Below, in pieces: positions 15,138 to 23,756 of a stretch of 64,000 bases of DNA. How positions within the stretch are numbered: position 1 is the first letter of the stretch; each line of letters starts with the position of its first letter. The DNA comes from Treponema sp. GTDB taxonomy: Bacteria; Spirochaetota; Spirochaetia; Treponematales; Treponemataceae. Under the pieces are notes generated by a model. It did no database searches, was not told where the DNA came from, and saw nothing but the letters and a program-made list of their open reading frames with translations. The position numbers and the translations under genes were made by a program. The DNA lies in assembly GCA_016297415.1 (NCBI GenBank), contig JAEDGQ010000001.1, positions 1-64,000 of the forward strand, written 5' to 3'.

Positions 15138-16118
15138 TTACAAAATTTTTTCAAACTCTGCTTTCAGTTCAGGAATGAGTTTTTCAAGTGTTGTTTCAGA
15201 TGAAAATCCTGAGGCATTTTTATGTCCGCCGCCACCAAAGTGTGATGCAACAGAACTTACATCAATATCATCTCTGGAACGAAGTCCTGCAGTACAGTTG
15301 TTTTCTGTATCCTGTCTGAGAAAAGCTACGGCTTCAACTCCTTCACAGGCAAGAAGAAGAGAGTAAAGGGCATCGCTGTCTCTGCCGTTGATTCCCCATT
15401 TTTTTGTATCTTCCATTGTTTCCCAGGTAATAATAAGACGGTCATTGAAGCATTTTTCGGCCCTGCTTAAAAGAATTCCCAGAAGCTTTCTTGTGGAATA
15501 TGGCTTTCCGCCGGTAATTTTGTCATACATTTTTCTAGGATTTACACCTGCAGAAACAAGTCTTGCAGTCTGAAGGAAAACTTCTGACGAGTCAGAGCCA
15601 AGGAATCTGAAATATCCTGTGTCTGTACTCATAGCAAAGAAAATGTATTCAGCTGTTTCGTAATCTAAAGGCCCTGCAATTTTTTCATAAATCTGCTGAA
15701 CAAGACAGGCTGTAGCAGGAGAACTGGAATCGATTATACAATTTTCTGTTACATCTGCTGTAAGGTGGTGATCAATTACGTAAGTATCAAGATTTGAAAA
15801 ATCTCCGTCAATTTCACCAAGACGCTTGATTTCTGAGCAGTCAAGTATAATAAGACCTGATTTTTCTCTCATCTGATCAGTAAGAAATTTTGCCTTTGAT
15901 GAAAATAATTCAGCTTTATCTGAAATTTCATTTCTCTTAAACGGACCTGCATTTAAAAGCTGGTATTCAAGGTTCAGTTTATCAAGAAGTTTAGATAGGG
16001 CTAGACAACTGTAGATACAGTCACCGTCAGGATCTTTGTGACCGATTACATAGAAAAAATCATGGGAATCAAGAAATGATTTGAATTCGTTAATTTTACT
16101 GTCAGGAATAATTTTCAT
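15138..16118 (-). CDS. nrnA: DHH/DHHA1 phosphoesterase, NrnA type
   Basis: NrnA-type enzymes degrade very short RNA oligonucleotides, including pGpG from cyclic di-GMP, and hydrolyse pAp. The 326-residue product has the metal-binding DHH motifs: IGHKDPDGDCIYSCLALSKL near residues 24-43, LDCSEIKRLGE, and VIDHHLTAD; the DHHA1 domain ends with GGGGHKNASGF. The ATG at 16118 is used because AAGGAAATGCC precedes it; the 15 extra upstream codons of the open frame overlap the ribosome site and the upstream terminator. The true activity (nano-RNase versus pAp phosphatase) cannot be told from sequence. A PilZ protein in the window shows that c-di-GMP is likely used here. Confidence 0.88.
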   Translation of the reverse strand: MKIIPDSKINEFKSFLDSHDFFYVIGHKDPDGDCIYSCLALSKLLDKLNLEYQLLNAGPFKRNEISDKAELFSSKAKFLTDQMREKSGLIILDCSEIKRLGEIDGDFSNLDTYVIDHHLTADVTENCIIDSSSPATACLVQQIYEKIAGPLDYETAEYIFFAMSTDTGYFRFLGSDSSEVFLQTARLVSAGVNPRKMYDKITGGKPYSTRKLLGILLSRAEKCFNDRLIITWETMEDTKKWGINGRDSDALYSLLLACEGVEAVAFLRQDTENNCTAGLRSRDDIDVSSVASHFGGGGHKNASGFSSETTLEKLIPELKAEFEKIL

Positions 16119-16148
16119 GGCATTTCCTTTTTTTTGAAAAAAATTGTG

Positions 16149-16180
16149 AAAAAAAAGAGCCATCTTTTAAAGACGGCTCT
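16149..16180 (-). terminator. Terminator of the argF unit
   Basis: Minus strand: AGAGCCGTC and GATGGCTCT pair (one G-U) around a short loop, followed by eight T. It lies downstream of the small secreted-protein gene and just before the DHH gene's ribosome site. Confidence 0.85.
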
Positions 16181-16204
16181 GTAGTGTCTTGTTTTTTCTG
16201 GAAA

Positions 16205-16654
16205 TTAGTAAACGATATCCAGTGTATCTTTGTCTGCATCAACCTGAGCATTGCTGTCAGCAACACCCCAGTATGAATTACCGCGGCTTAATGGCATGGT
16301 AAGAATAACTTTATCAAAGTTTCCTTCACGGTAAAGAACAGTCATATAAGGAGTCATTCCTTTTGAAAGGTTACGGAATGAAAGTTTTTTAGGTGATTCT
16401 TTGTACCATTTTTTTGGAATTGTTATGCTTCCAACTTCACGATGACCTTTTGCATACATAACGATATATGCTTCTTTTGCATCAAGTACTTTATAAACCC
16501 ATACATTTCTGTAGCTGATTGTTGATTCTACAAATTCATTTTTATAAACCTGTTCAGCTGTTGCTGTATCACTTTTTTTATCTGCAAAAGCTGAGAAACA
16601 AACACCTGTTAAAAGAACTGAAGAAATAAGTGCAATTAAAACTGACTTTTTCAT
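16205..16654 (-). CDS. Small secreted protein of unknown function
   Basis: The 149-residue product begins with a clear signal peptide (MKKSVLIALISSVLLTGVCF, cleavage probably after SAFA near residue 23). The mature part is about 125 residues, basic and beta-rich (NVWVYKVLDAKEAYIVMYAK), with no cysteine and no domain I recognise. The start is at 16654 because AAGGAG lies ten bases upstream; an open frame continues upstream into argF but that is shadow. It follows argF by 28 bases and ends at a strong terminator, so it shares the argF transcript. Confidence 0.8.
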   Translation of the reverse strand: MKKSVLIALISSVLLTGVCFSAFADKKSDTATAEQVYKNEFVESTISYRNVWVYKVLDAKEAYIVMYAKGHREVGSITIPKKWYKESPKKLSFRNLSKGMTPYMTVLYREGNFDKVILTMPLSRGNSYWGVADSNAQVDADKDTLDIVY

Positions 16655-16682
16655 TTTATTTTCTCCTTGACTGGTCAGAGGC

Positions 16683-17633
16683 CTAGATAAGGGCCAGCAT
16701 GATAGCCTTGATTGTATGCTTACGGTTTTCAGCTTCATCCCAGACTTTGCTTGCAGGGCTTTCGAAAACATCTTCTGTGACTTCCTGTCCGAGAACTGCT
16801 GGAAGACAATGCATAAAGATTGTATTTTCTTTGCCTGTTGCAGCCATAAGCTGTTTGTTAACCTGATATGGTGTAAGCAGACGGGTTCTTTCTTCTTTGA
16901 GTGCTTCTTCACCCATAGAAACCCATACATCAGTATAAAGGCAATCTGCACCTTTTACAACTGAAATATTGTCTGAAACTTCAATTTTTGCACCGCTTTT
17001 TTCTGCAAATGGAGCGCAGATATCCAGGATGTCCTGTGGAGGGAATAATTCCTTTGGAGCATAAATTGCAAAATCAATACCAAGTTTTGCGGAAATAATC
17101 ATCAATGAGCGGGCAACATTATTGCGTCCGTCACCACAGAAGGCCCATTTGAGTCCCTTAAGTTTTCCAAAGTTTTCTTTAAGGGTCATAATATCAGCAA
17201 GTGCCTGAGTAGGGTGGAAGTCGTCTGTAAGTCCGTTAATTACTGGAATACCAGAATATTTTGCCAGCTGTTCAGCATGATCCTGTTTGAATCCGCGGAA
17301 TTCGATGGCACTGAACATACGGCCAAGAACACGAGCTGTGTCTTTTACGCTTTCTTTTCCACCAAGCTGAATATCTGCTGTAGACATAAATACAGGGTGA
17401 CCACCTTCTTCTCCGAATGCTGTTTCGAAAGATGAACGGGTACGAGTTGATCTCTTTTCAAAAATCAGGGCAATTGTTTTACCGAGAAAACGCTGGTGAA
17501 CTTCACCTGCGTGAGACTGTTTTTTTACAAGGATGGCATAATCGAGAACCTGAAGAATTTCTTCTGGTGTCCAGTCGATCCATGAAAGAAGTGAACGGCC
17601 TTTGAAAGGTGTTTCGAATTTTTCTGCTTCCAT
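16683..17633 (-). CDS. argF: Ornithine carbamoyltransferase
   Basis: Transfers the carbamoyl group from carbamoyl phosphate to ornithine to give citrulline, or runs in reverse in the arginine deiminase pathway. The 316-residue protein carries the carbamoyl-phosphate motif STRTR near residue 60, HPTQALADIMT near 141-151, and the ornithine-binding FMHCLPA near 275. Length is normal. Without neighbouring arginine genes it is not clear whether it is the anabolic (argF) or catabolic (arcB) enzyme. AAAGGAG precedes the ATG. A small secreted protein follows in the same unit. Confidence 0.93.
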   Translation of the reverse strand: MEAEKFETPFKGRSLLSWIDWTPEEILQVLDYAILVKKQSHAGEVHQRFLGKTIALIFEKRSTRTRSSFETAFGEEGGHPVFMSTADIQLGGKESVKDTARVLGRMFSAIEFRGFKQDHAEQLAKYSGIPVINGLTDDFHPTQALADIMTLKENFGKLKGLKWAFCGDGRNNVARSLMIISAKLGIDFAIYAPKELFPPQDILDICAPFAEKSGAKIEVSDNISVVKGADCLYTDVWVSMGEEALKEERTRLLTPYQVNKQLMAATGKENTIFMHCLPAVLGQEVTEDVFESPASKVWDEAENRKHTIKAIMLALI

Positions 17634-17669
17634 TTAAAGCTCCTTTAATCTATTTTTATATTTATAGTC

Positions 17670-17703
17670 ACAAAAAACAAAAGCTAGCCATTTCTGACTA
17701 GCT
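17670..17703 (-). terminator. Terminator after tRNA-Met
   Basis: AGCTAG (17682-17687) and CTAGCT (17698-17703) pair, and the minus strand continues TTTTGTTTTTTG. It ends the tRNA transcript ten bases after the mature 3' end and insulates argF. Confidence 0.7.
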
Positions 17704-17712
17704 CCTGATCTA

Positions 17713-17785
17713 TAGGGGCACTAGGACTTGAACCTAGGACATACGGAATATGAGTCCGGTGTTCTACCAGCTGGACTATGCCCCC
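17713..17785 (-). tRNA. tRNA with CAU anticodon (elongator Met, or Ile2)
   Basis: Minus-strand acceptor GGGGGCA pairs with TGCCCCT (one G-U pair at position 1-72). The anticodon loop is CTCATAT (CAU). The paired first base excludes the initiator, which has a mismatch there. Elongator Met is likelier, but a lysidine-modified Ile tRNA cannot be excluded. CCA is not encoded. Confidence 0.88.
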
Positions 17786-17852
17786 ATAACGTTGTTAAAA
17801 TATAACAGAATAACAAAATCAGGTCAATAGTGAAATTCAATTTTTTTGAAAA

Positions 17853-18575
17853 TTATCTGATTTTTGCATCCGGTATTATAGATTTTGCCAGTTTTTCAAG
17901 TTCCAGTTCTTCTTTTTCAGTATAGGGTGGAAGACTGTTGTATAAAGGCTCAAGACAGTTTTCGTTTTTAAATTCTGCAAGCCGCCAGCAGCTTTCCTTC
18001 GGAATTAGTGATCCTATTTCAGTTATGTCGCTGCTTTTAATTAAGGTAGGAACAAGAACTGTTCTGAACTCATAATGCCCGTTCATAAACTCTTTTAAAA
18101 GTGAAACAGAATGTTTTATTTTTTGAGCATAATCAGTTTTATCTTCAGGCTTTGAAGCATTCAGCAGCTGACCATATTTAGAAGGTGAGGTTTTTATATC
18201 CATTGCAATAAAGTCTGGTTTTAATTCCGGAGATTTTAATAATTCTTCAAGTTTTTCAGGAAGGGTTCCGTTTGTATCAAGCTTGATTTTATAACCAAGT
18301 TCTCTAGCAAAAAGAATTACTTCTTTTGTGTAAGGAGAAAGTAAAGCTTCACCGCCTGAAATAACAAGCCCTGAAATTACATTTTTTCTTTTTCGAAGAT
18401 GATTTTTTAAGTCGTCCAGAGATACAAAATCATCTTCATCAATGCCATTTACAAGGGAAACGTTATAACAGTAAGGACACCTGAGATTACAGTGTTTAAA
18501 AAAAATAACGGTGCTGACCATGCCGGGAAAATCTACAAGAGATGTTTTGACAAGTGCACCGATTTTTGTATTCAT
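17853..18575 (-). CDS. nrdG: Anaerobic ribonucleotide reductase activating enzyme NrdG
   Basis: Radical-SAM enzyme that generates the glycyl radical of class III ribonucleotide reductase. The 240-residue protein has the 4Fe-4S motif CNLRCPYC (CxxxCxxC) near residues 30-37 and the SAM-binding GG segment VISGGEALLSPY near 71-82. It is longer than the short E. coli form and of the PflA-like type. It lies seven bases after the separate glycyl-radical protein, its presumed substrate, and is the last gene of the nrdR operon. Confidence 0.93.
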   Translation of the reverse strand: MNTKIGALVKTSLVDFPGMVSTVIFFKHCNLRCPYCYNVSLVNGIDEDDFVSLDDLKNHLRKRKNVISGLVISGGEALLSPYTKEVILFARELGYKIKLDTNGTLPEKLEELLKSPELKPDFIAMDIKTSPSKYGQLLNASKPEDKTDYAQKIKHSVSLLKEFMNGHYEFRTVLVPTLIKSSDITEIGSLIPKESCWRLAEFKNENCLEPLYNSLPPYTEKEELELEKLAKSIIPDAKIR

Positions 18576-18582
18576 TTTTTTA

Positions 18583-19125
18583 TTATGCTACTACAGCAAC
18601 AAGGCCAAGAACAGCTTTGATTTCTTCAACATTATGACCACGTCCAGTTTCATTGTTGTTCTGGTCATAGAAGATTACTGTTGGAGCTGAAAATACACCT
18701 TTTGATGCAGCTTCTTTAAGTCCCTCATCTGTATCTACATCGATGATTCTTCCTTCAAAAAGAACACCGCTCATATAGTTTTTTACAGGAGGGCAGTTTG
18801 GACATGTTTTGCGCATGAAAAATTCATAGCGAAGAGTTTCTGCCGGATTTTCTGCTGCTGGAGCTGGTTTTGTTTCGCTTTTTTTGTGACCAAGAGCCTG
18901 TGTATTTGAAGGTCTTGATTCTGTAAAGTCTCCTTCATAAACGAAGAGTTTGCGGTTATTGAATTCATCACGCTTTCCTTTGTTCCAGTTGCGTACTGCA
19001 CGGTAATAACCAACAATGCGTGCATATACTTCAGTTTCTGTTCCGTGTACATCCTGAAGTTCAGCTTTTACTGCTGCGATTTCTGCTTCTACTTCTTCAA
19101 GAGTTCTTTTTGCTTCTACTGCCAT
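18583..19125 (-). CDS. Separate glycyl-radical domain of class III ribonucleotide reductase fused to a CPNC redoxin
   Basis: A 180-residue protein with two parts. Residues 31-60 read TEVYARIVGYYRAVRNWNKG and continue to RKLF: this is the C-terminal glycyl-radical segment normally at the end of NrdD, with Gly39 as the radical residue. Residues 98-178 form a thioredoxin/glutaredoxin-like fold with a CPNC active site (108-111) and the cis-proline motif SAPTV (146-150). A charged helix at residues 5-25 precedes the glycyl segment. It has its own GGGAG ribosome site and an in-frame TAG two codons before the ATG, so it is a true separate gene, not a frameshifted NrdD end. The catalytic chain is the adjacent nrdD; the redoxin probably supplies electrons, as in the NrdD2 subtype that uses a redoxin instead of formate. 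Confidence 0.85.
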   Translation of the reverse strand: MAVEAKRTLEEVEAEIAAVKAELQDVHGTETEVYARIVGYYRAVRNWNKGKRDEFNNRKLFVYEGDFTESRPSNTQALGHKKSETKPAPAAENPAETLRYEFFMRKTCPNCPPVKNYMSGVLFEGRIIDVDTDEGLKEAASKGVFSAPTVIFYDQNNNETGRGHNVEEIKAVLGLVAVVA

Positions 19126-19151
19126 TTTCTAAAATTCTCCCACTTTTATAT

Positions 19152-21284
19152 TTATTTCTTTAATTCGTCTCTTTCGGCTTCAAGCTTAGCAAGTTTTTCT
19201 CTAAGCTGTTTTTCCTTTTCAGCCTTACATTTTGGACATTCAAACTGTTCTCCGGCAATGTAGCCGTGGATTGGACAGATTGAATATGTAGGACTGATTG
19301 TCAGATATGGAATTCTGTAATTTGACAGAATCTTCTGAACAAGGTCGCGGCAAGCTTTCCAGTCTTTGATTTTTTCACCCGTAAAGGTGTGGAATACTGT
19401 ACCGCCGGTATACTTAGTCTGAAGCTTTTCCTGATGATCAAGGGCATCAAATACATCTGATGTGTAATCAACAGGCAGCTGTGAACTGTTTGTATAGTAA
19501 GGTTCATCTTTTCCGCTTGTAATAATACCAGGATAATTTGTCTTGTCGTGGCGAGCCAGACGGTAAGATGTAGATTCAGCAGGTGTTGCTTCAAGGTTGA
19601 ACAGTTCACCTGTTTTTTCCTGATAGTCCTGCATTCTTTCTCTCATGTGATCAAGAACATCGCAGGCAAATTTATATCCCTTTGGATCAACTATATTAAC
19701 ACCCAGGAAGTTAAGACAACATTCGTTCATACCGCACAAACCTATTGTATTGAAATGGTTGTCAAGCTTTGTAAGGTATCGCTTTGTATAAGGAAAAAGT
19801 CCGTTATCCAGAAGTTTCTGAACTACTTTTCGTTTGATACATAGACTCTGTTTTGCCAGATCCATAAGGTAATCAAGACGGGCATAGAATTCTTCTTCAG
19901 TTTTTGCCAGATAGCCAATCTGCGGAAGGTTGATTGTTACAACTCCCAGAGAACCTGTAAATTCATCGGAACCGAAAAGACCGCCTCCGCGTTTACGAAG
20001 TTCACGCTTATCAAGACGAAGACGGCAGCACATTGAACGAACATCACTTGGGTTAAGGTCAGAGTTGATGAAGTTCTGGAAATATGGAGTACCATAGGCT
20101 GCTGTCATTTCAAACAGAAGTTTTGCGTTTTCTGAATCCCAGCTGAAATCTTTTGTAATATTATAAGTTGGAATCGGGTAAGCAAAACCACGACCGTTTG
20201 CATCGCCTTCAAGCATAAGCTCAAGGAAAGCTTTGTTGATCATGTCCATTTCTTTCTGACAGTCACCGTAGTTAAAGTCCTGTTCTTTTCCACCTACAAT
20301 TGCAGGTTTATTTTTAAGGTCATCCGGACACACCCAGTCAAGCGTAATGTTTGTAAAAGGTGCCTGAGAACCCCAGCGGCTAGGTGTATTTACACCGTAA
20401 ACATAACTCTGGATGCACTGGCGTACACCTTCATAGTCCAGCTTGTCTGTACGAACAAATGGTGCAAGATATGTATCAAAAGAAGAAAAAGCCTGAGCTC
20501 CGGCCCATTCGTTCTGTAAAATTCCAAGGAAGTTTACAATCTGGTTTACCAGGGTTGAAAGGTGAGTTGCAGGTTTTGATGTAATCTTGTCTGTAACTCC
20601 TCCCAGACCTTCCTGAATCAGCTGGCGTAAAGACCATCCGGCACAGTAGCCTGAGAACATTGAAAGGTCATGGATGTGAAATGCACAGTTTTTGTGTGCC
20701 TCTGCAATATCCGGAGTGTAAATATTTTTGAGCCAGTAGTTTGCAGTAACAGTTCCTGAGTTGTGGAGAATAAGACCACCAAGGGAAAAGTTTACGTTGG
20801 CGTTTTCTTTTACACGCCAGTCTGACTGAGCAAGATATCCGTCCATTGTGGCATTGATATCAAGCATAAGGCTCTTTGAGTCTCTGATTGCTTCATGTTT
20901 AGCCCTGTAAAGAATATATGCTTTAGCAACTTCAACTTCTTTAGCTTCAATAAGAACGTTTTCTACAACATCCTGAATTTCTTCAATTGCAGGAATTGAG
21001 TGAGCACGACGGCCTGCAAGAAGGATACGGAGACTTTCTTCAACTTTGTCTGTAAGTGCTTTAGCTTTTTCTTCATCAGGATATCTTGAAACTGCTTCAA
21101 TAGCCTTAGAAATAGCATTTTCGATTTTTGAACGGTCATATTTTTCGATTGAACCGTTGCGTTTAACTACCTGTCTGAAAAATTCCTTATTTTCGGAACT
21201 GTTTCCTGAGGAAAGAAAATTTCTCCACTGTGGAAAAACAGACTGGTCTTCGTCTTTGTTTTCTACATTTTTTAAATCACTCAA
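19152..21284 (-). CDS. nrdD: Anaerobic (class III) ribonucleotide reductase, catalytic chain without its glycyl-radical tail
   Basis: Reduces ribonucleoside triphosphates to deoxy forms under anaerobic conditions. The 710-residue chain has an N-terminal ATP-cone (VVKRNGSIEKYDRSKIENAI near residues 38-57), the catalytic barrel with AFHIHDLSMFSGYCAGWSL, RWGSQAPFTNITLDWVCPDD and SMCCRLRLDKREL, and the zinc motif CPIHGYIAGEQFECPKC near 670-686. It then ends in a charged helix (KEKQLREKLAKLEAERDELK) where a normal NrdD continues with the RVxGY glycyl loop; that loop is on the next gene. The start is a TTG at 21284 with GGAGGG upstream, overlapping nrdR by eight bases. Confidence 0.95.
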   Translation of the reverse strand: MSDLKNVENKDEDQSVFPQWRNFLSSGNSSENKEFFRQVVKRNGSIEKYDRSKIENAISKAIEAVSRYPDEEKAKALTDKVEESLRILLAGRRAHSIPAIEEIQDVVENVLIEAKEVEVAKAYILYRAKHEAIRDSKSLMLDINATMDGYLAQSDWRVKENANVNFSLGGLILHNSGTVTANYWLKNIYTPDIAEAHKNCAFHIHDLSMFSGYCAGWSLRQLIQEGLGGVTDKITSKPATHLSTLVNQIVNFLGILQNEWAGAQAFSSFDTYLAPFVRTDKLDYEGVRQCIQSYVYGVNTPSRWGSQAPFTNITLDWVCPDDLKNKPAIVGGKEQDFNYGDCQKEMDMINKAFLELMLEGDANGRGFAYPIPTYNITKDFSWDSENAKLLFEMTAAYGTPYFQNFINSDLNPSDVRSMCCRLRLDKRELRKRGGGLFGSDEFTGSLGVVTINLPQIGYLAKTEEEFYARLDYLMDLAKQSLCIKRKVVQKLLDNGLFPYTKRYLTKLDNHFNTIGLCGMNECCLNFLGVNIVDPKGYKFACDVLDHMRERMQDYQEKTGELFNLEATPAESTSYRLARHDKTNYPGIITSGKDEPYYTNSSQLPVDYTSDVFDALDHQEKLQTKYTGGTVFHTFTGEKIKDWKACRDLVQKILSNYRIPYLTISPTYSICPIHGYIAGEQFECPKCKAEKEKQLREKLAKLEAERDELKK

Positions 21285-21789
21285 TTTTAATTCCCTCCGA
21301 AGCTGCTTTTTTTGCAGCCGTTGCTTTTTTGTTTTTTAAGGTCAGGCTGTTTACTTCGGTAATAAACTCATCAAGATCTTCGAAATGCTTGTATACGGAA
21401 GCAAAACGGATATAAGCAACCTTATCTGTCTCGTAGAGACGTTCAAGGACAAATTCACCAAGTTCAGCTGTGGAGATTTCACGATTGGCTTTTCCGGCAA
21501 TAATAGCCCGGTCTTCAATATCGTTAAGGATGTTTTCGATTACGCTGGAAGAAACAGGACGCTTTTCCAGAGCCCGGACAATGCCTTTTTCCAGTTTTGA
21601 CCTGTCGAAAGGCTGTCTTCGGTCATCTCTTTTAACGACCATAAAAGGTTTTTCTTCGATTCTTTCGTAGCTGGTAAAACGGTATCCGCAGCTAACGCAT
21701 TCCCGGCGACGGCGTATTGATTCACCATTTGCCATGGTGCGTGATTCGATAACCTTGTCATCAAGGCTTCCGCAGTATGGACAGCGCAT
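21277..21789 (-). CDS. nrdR: Transcriptional repressor NrdR
   Basis: Nucleotide-sensing repressor of ribonucleotide reductase genes. The 170-residue protein has the N-terminal zinc ribbon MRCPYCGSLDD with ECVSCGYRFTSYE, then an ATP-cone (MVVKRDDRRQPFDRSKLEKGI) that senses ATP or dATP, the same module as in NrdD. It is the first gene of the nrdR-nrdD-glycyl radical protein-nrdG operon, so the repressor controls its own operon; a matching NrdR box sits in the promoter 48-76 bases upstream. Confidence 0.96.
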   Translation of the reverse strand: MRCPYCGSLDDKVIESRTMANGESIRRRRECVSCGYRFTSYERIEEKPFMVVKRDDRRQPFDRSKLEKGIVRALEKRPVSSSVIENILNDIEDRAIIAGKANREISTAELGEFVLERLYETDKVAYIRFASVYKHFEDLDEFITEVNSLTLKNKKATAAKKAASEGIKIE

Positions 21790-21836
21790 AAAGTTAAATT
21801 ATCCCCTCAGTAATAGTGTGCTTTAATAACTTTTTA

Positions 21837-21865
21837 ATCTTAAAACACTATATCTGTGTTTGCAA
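21837..21865 (-). promoter_or_regulatory. nrdR operon promoter with an NrdR box in the spacer
   Basis: Minus strand: TTGCAA (21865-21860), a 17-base spacer, and TAAGAT (21842-21837). The spacer is filled by ACACAGATATAGTGT (21859-21845), a palindrome of the NrdR-box form ACAC-N7-GTGT. A weaker half match, ACACTATTACT, follows about 40 bases downstream. Binding there would block RNA polymerase directly. Confidence 0.75.
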
Positions 21866-21932
21866 TAGGAAAGAGGAAAAAAAATTTGCAAAATTCCGAC
21901 AGAAAATTTATTAAGGAAAAAACGCGGAAAAT

Positions 21933-23690
21933 TTATACTTCCTCCACAGGCTTTATTTTTCTTCTTCTGCGTTTTTTTAGGAGTTCTGTGGAGATTTCTG
22001 TAATTTTATTTTCTGAAGAAAATTTTTCCAGACTGATAATGATTATAAGAACAAGAATCATTATTGAGTAAGGTAACCATTCTCCATAACGGGCATAAAA
22101 AGTCATTTTATGTTCATAAACAGGAATAGAACAGGCAAGGTATCCCTCTGTGAACAGCGGAAGGGACTGGAGAATGCGGCCTGATGGATCAACAACTGCA
22201 GTTACACCTGCATTTGTACATCTGGCCAGTGTTGTACGGAATTCAATGGCTCTGTAGGCAGCAATTACAAAATGCTGGTATTCGGCTGATTCTTTCTGAG
22301 ACCAGGAGTCATTTGTAATATTCATAAAAAGTTCACTTCCTGCCAGAAAAAGACCTCTGCAGACATGACCGAAAGCATCGTCATAACAGATTGGAACTGA
22401 AACTTTAACAGTGGGGTTAGTTTTTTTAGAGTTTACAGGTGAGATTAATTCTACCGGACCTGAATCAAGAAGATTTGATTCTTTTATTGGAATGTCAAAA
22501 AGGACATATCTGGAACCCTGTGTCCAGCCGTAAGAAAATCCTGCAATTTTTTTTATAAAGTTACGTACAAACTCGTATTCAACAAAAGGAATTGCTTCTG
22601 CAAATGGTACCAGATGAAGTTTTACATAGGCTCCTGTATATTTTCCTTTGGGGCTTATGAGAATGGCAGCGTTACCGAATTTGTGTTTTTCCCGATTTAT
22701 GGTAAGAGAGCCTCCGATTATAAAAGGAACTTTCTTCTGCTTTATGTATGTCATAAGAGGTTTTGACTCAGGAATTATTTCATAATAATACTGGGAATCA
22801 GGAAAGTATTTGTTAAGTACGCCTTCGCTCCATACTACCAGGTCAGGTTTTTTGTTCATAACGTTAAACTCTGAAAATCCCTGGTCTGTAAGTTTTTCTG
22901 AAAGGAGTATTTCATCTTCTTCATTAGCCCTGAAAGTCTGCATATTCTGCTGAACCATTACAGTGTCAATTGTTTTGACTGGTGTTCTTTTTTTTGAATA
23001 CTGCCATGTGCCATAAAGCATGGAAAGAACATAAACAGCCAGAATAAAACGGGCTGAACTTAAAAAAGAGTAGTGTCTGAAATCTTTGCGTAAATAAGAA
23101 TTGCCTGATGTTACAAGAACAAAACCTTCTCCCAGAAGAGCAGAAATAAAAACGAAAATGAAAGTAAGTCCGTAAGGACCTGTAATGTCTACAATTTGTG
23201 TAAGGAGGTGAAAATTCCAGGCTGTCATTGAAACAGTTCCCCATGGATATGCCAGAAAGCCTGTAGATTTGCACCATTCATAAATAACATAAATGAAAGT
23301 AAACCAGAATATTCTTAAAGGAACTTCAAAAATACTGAGTTTAAGATTTTCCTTAAAAATACTGTTTTTTGTATATGGATAGTGAAATAAAAGGCCTGTA
23401 AGACCTTCAATCATGGCAGTTCCAAATGTACTGGCACCGAGTGTAAAAGCTGCCATTCCCTGAAAATTTGAAAGCCAGTAGCTGGACAAAAGGTGAGTAA
23501 CGGCTCCATGAAGGAAGCAGAGTAGAAAAGTTCTTCTGTAACTTTTTGCATTTGAAAGTGCTATGTATAATGGAACAAGACAAATAATTCCTAGAAAAGG
23601 ATTTCCGTAATGATAGAATTCATTTGGAATTGCAAGTGCCATAAGGCCTGCGGAAAACAAGGATAAAAAAACTTGTAAAAAACAAAACAT
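21933..23690 (-). CDS. lnt: Apolipoprotein N-acyltransferase
   Basis: Adds the third acyl chain to lipoproteins in the inner membrane. The 585-residue protein has about seven hydrophobic membrane segments in the first 240 residues and one more near the C-terminus, enclosing a periplasmic nitrilase-fold domain. Catalytic Glu is in VVWSEGVL, the Lys region in AYVKLHLVPFAE, and Cys in VPICYDDAFG; ITNDSWSQKESAEYQHFV and RCTNAGVTAVVDPSG complete the family motifs. No clear ribosome site precedes the ATG at 23690; a -10-like TAAAAT lies nine bases upstream. Treponemes rely on many lipoproteins, several of which are encoded here. Confidence 0.93.
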   Translation of the reverse strand: MFCFLQVFLSLFSAGLMALAIPNEFYHYGNPFLGIICLVPLYIALSNAKSYRRTFLLCFLHGAVTHLLSSYWLSNFQGMAAFTLGASTFGTAMIEGLTGLLFHYPYTKNSIFKENLKLSIFEVPLRIFWFTFIYVIYEWCKSTGFLAYPWGTVSMTAWNFHLLTQIVDITGPYGLTFIFVFISALLGEGFVLVTSGNSYLRKDFRHYSFLSSARFILAVYVLSMLYGTWQYSKKRTPVKTIDTVMVQQNMQTFRANEEDEILLSEKLTDQGFSEFNVMNKKPDLVVWSEGVLNKYFPDSQYYYEIIPESKPLMTYIKQKKVPFIIGGSLTINREKHKFGNAAILISPKGKYTGAYVKLHLVPFAEAIPFVEYEFVRNFIKKIAGFSYGWTQGSRYVLFDIPIKESNLLDSGPVELISPVNSKKTNPTVKVSVPICYDDAFGHVCRGLFLAGSELFMNITNDSWSQKESAEYQHFVIAAYRAIEFRTTLARCTNAGVTAVVDPSGRILQSLPLFTEGYLACSIPVYEHKMTFYARYGEWLPYSIMILVLIIIISLEKFSSENKITEISTELLKKRRRRKIKPVEEV

Positions 23691-23695
23691 TATAT

Positions 23696-23711
23696 TACTA
23701 TTTTAATAGTA
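23696..23711. promoter_or_regulatory. Palindrome between divergent lnt and the GHMP kinase
   Basis: TACTATT and AATAGTA form a perfect seven-base inverted repeat separated by two T, inside the 66-base divergent gap. It overlaps the probable -10 of lnt, so it may be an operator or simply part of an AT-rich promoter. Confidence 0.3.
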
Positions 23712-23756
23712 TTGTTCAATTAAAGCAATGATACAAAACATATCGGGTGGGAAAAT

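Noticed and set aside
16655..16951. A long N-terminal extension of the small secreted protein
   Set aside because: It overlaps argF and hides the clear signal peptide starting at 16654, which has its own AAGGAG.
19126..19151. Sequencing frameshift as the cause of the split nrdD
   Set aside because: The two frames differ, but a TAG lies in frame two codons before the second ATG and a ribosome site is present, so one indel would not restore a fused protein.
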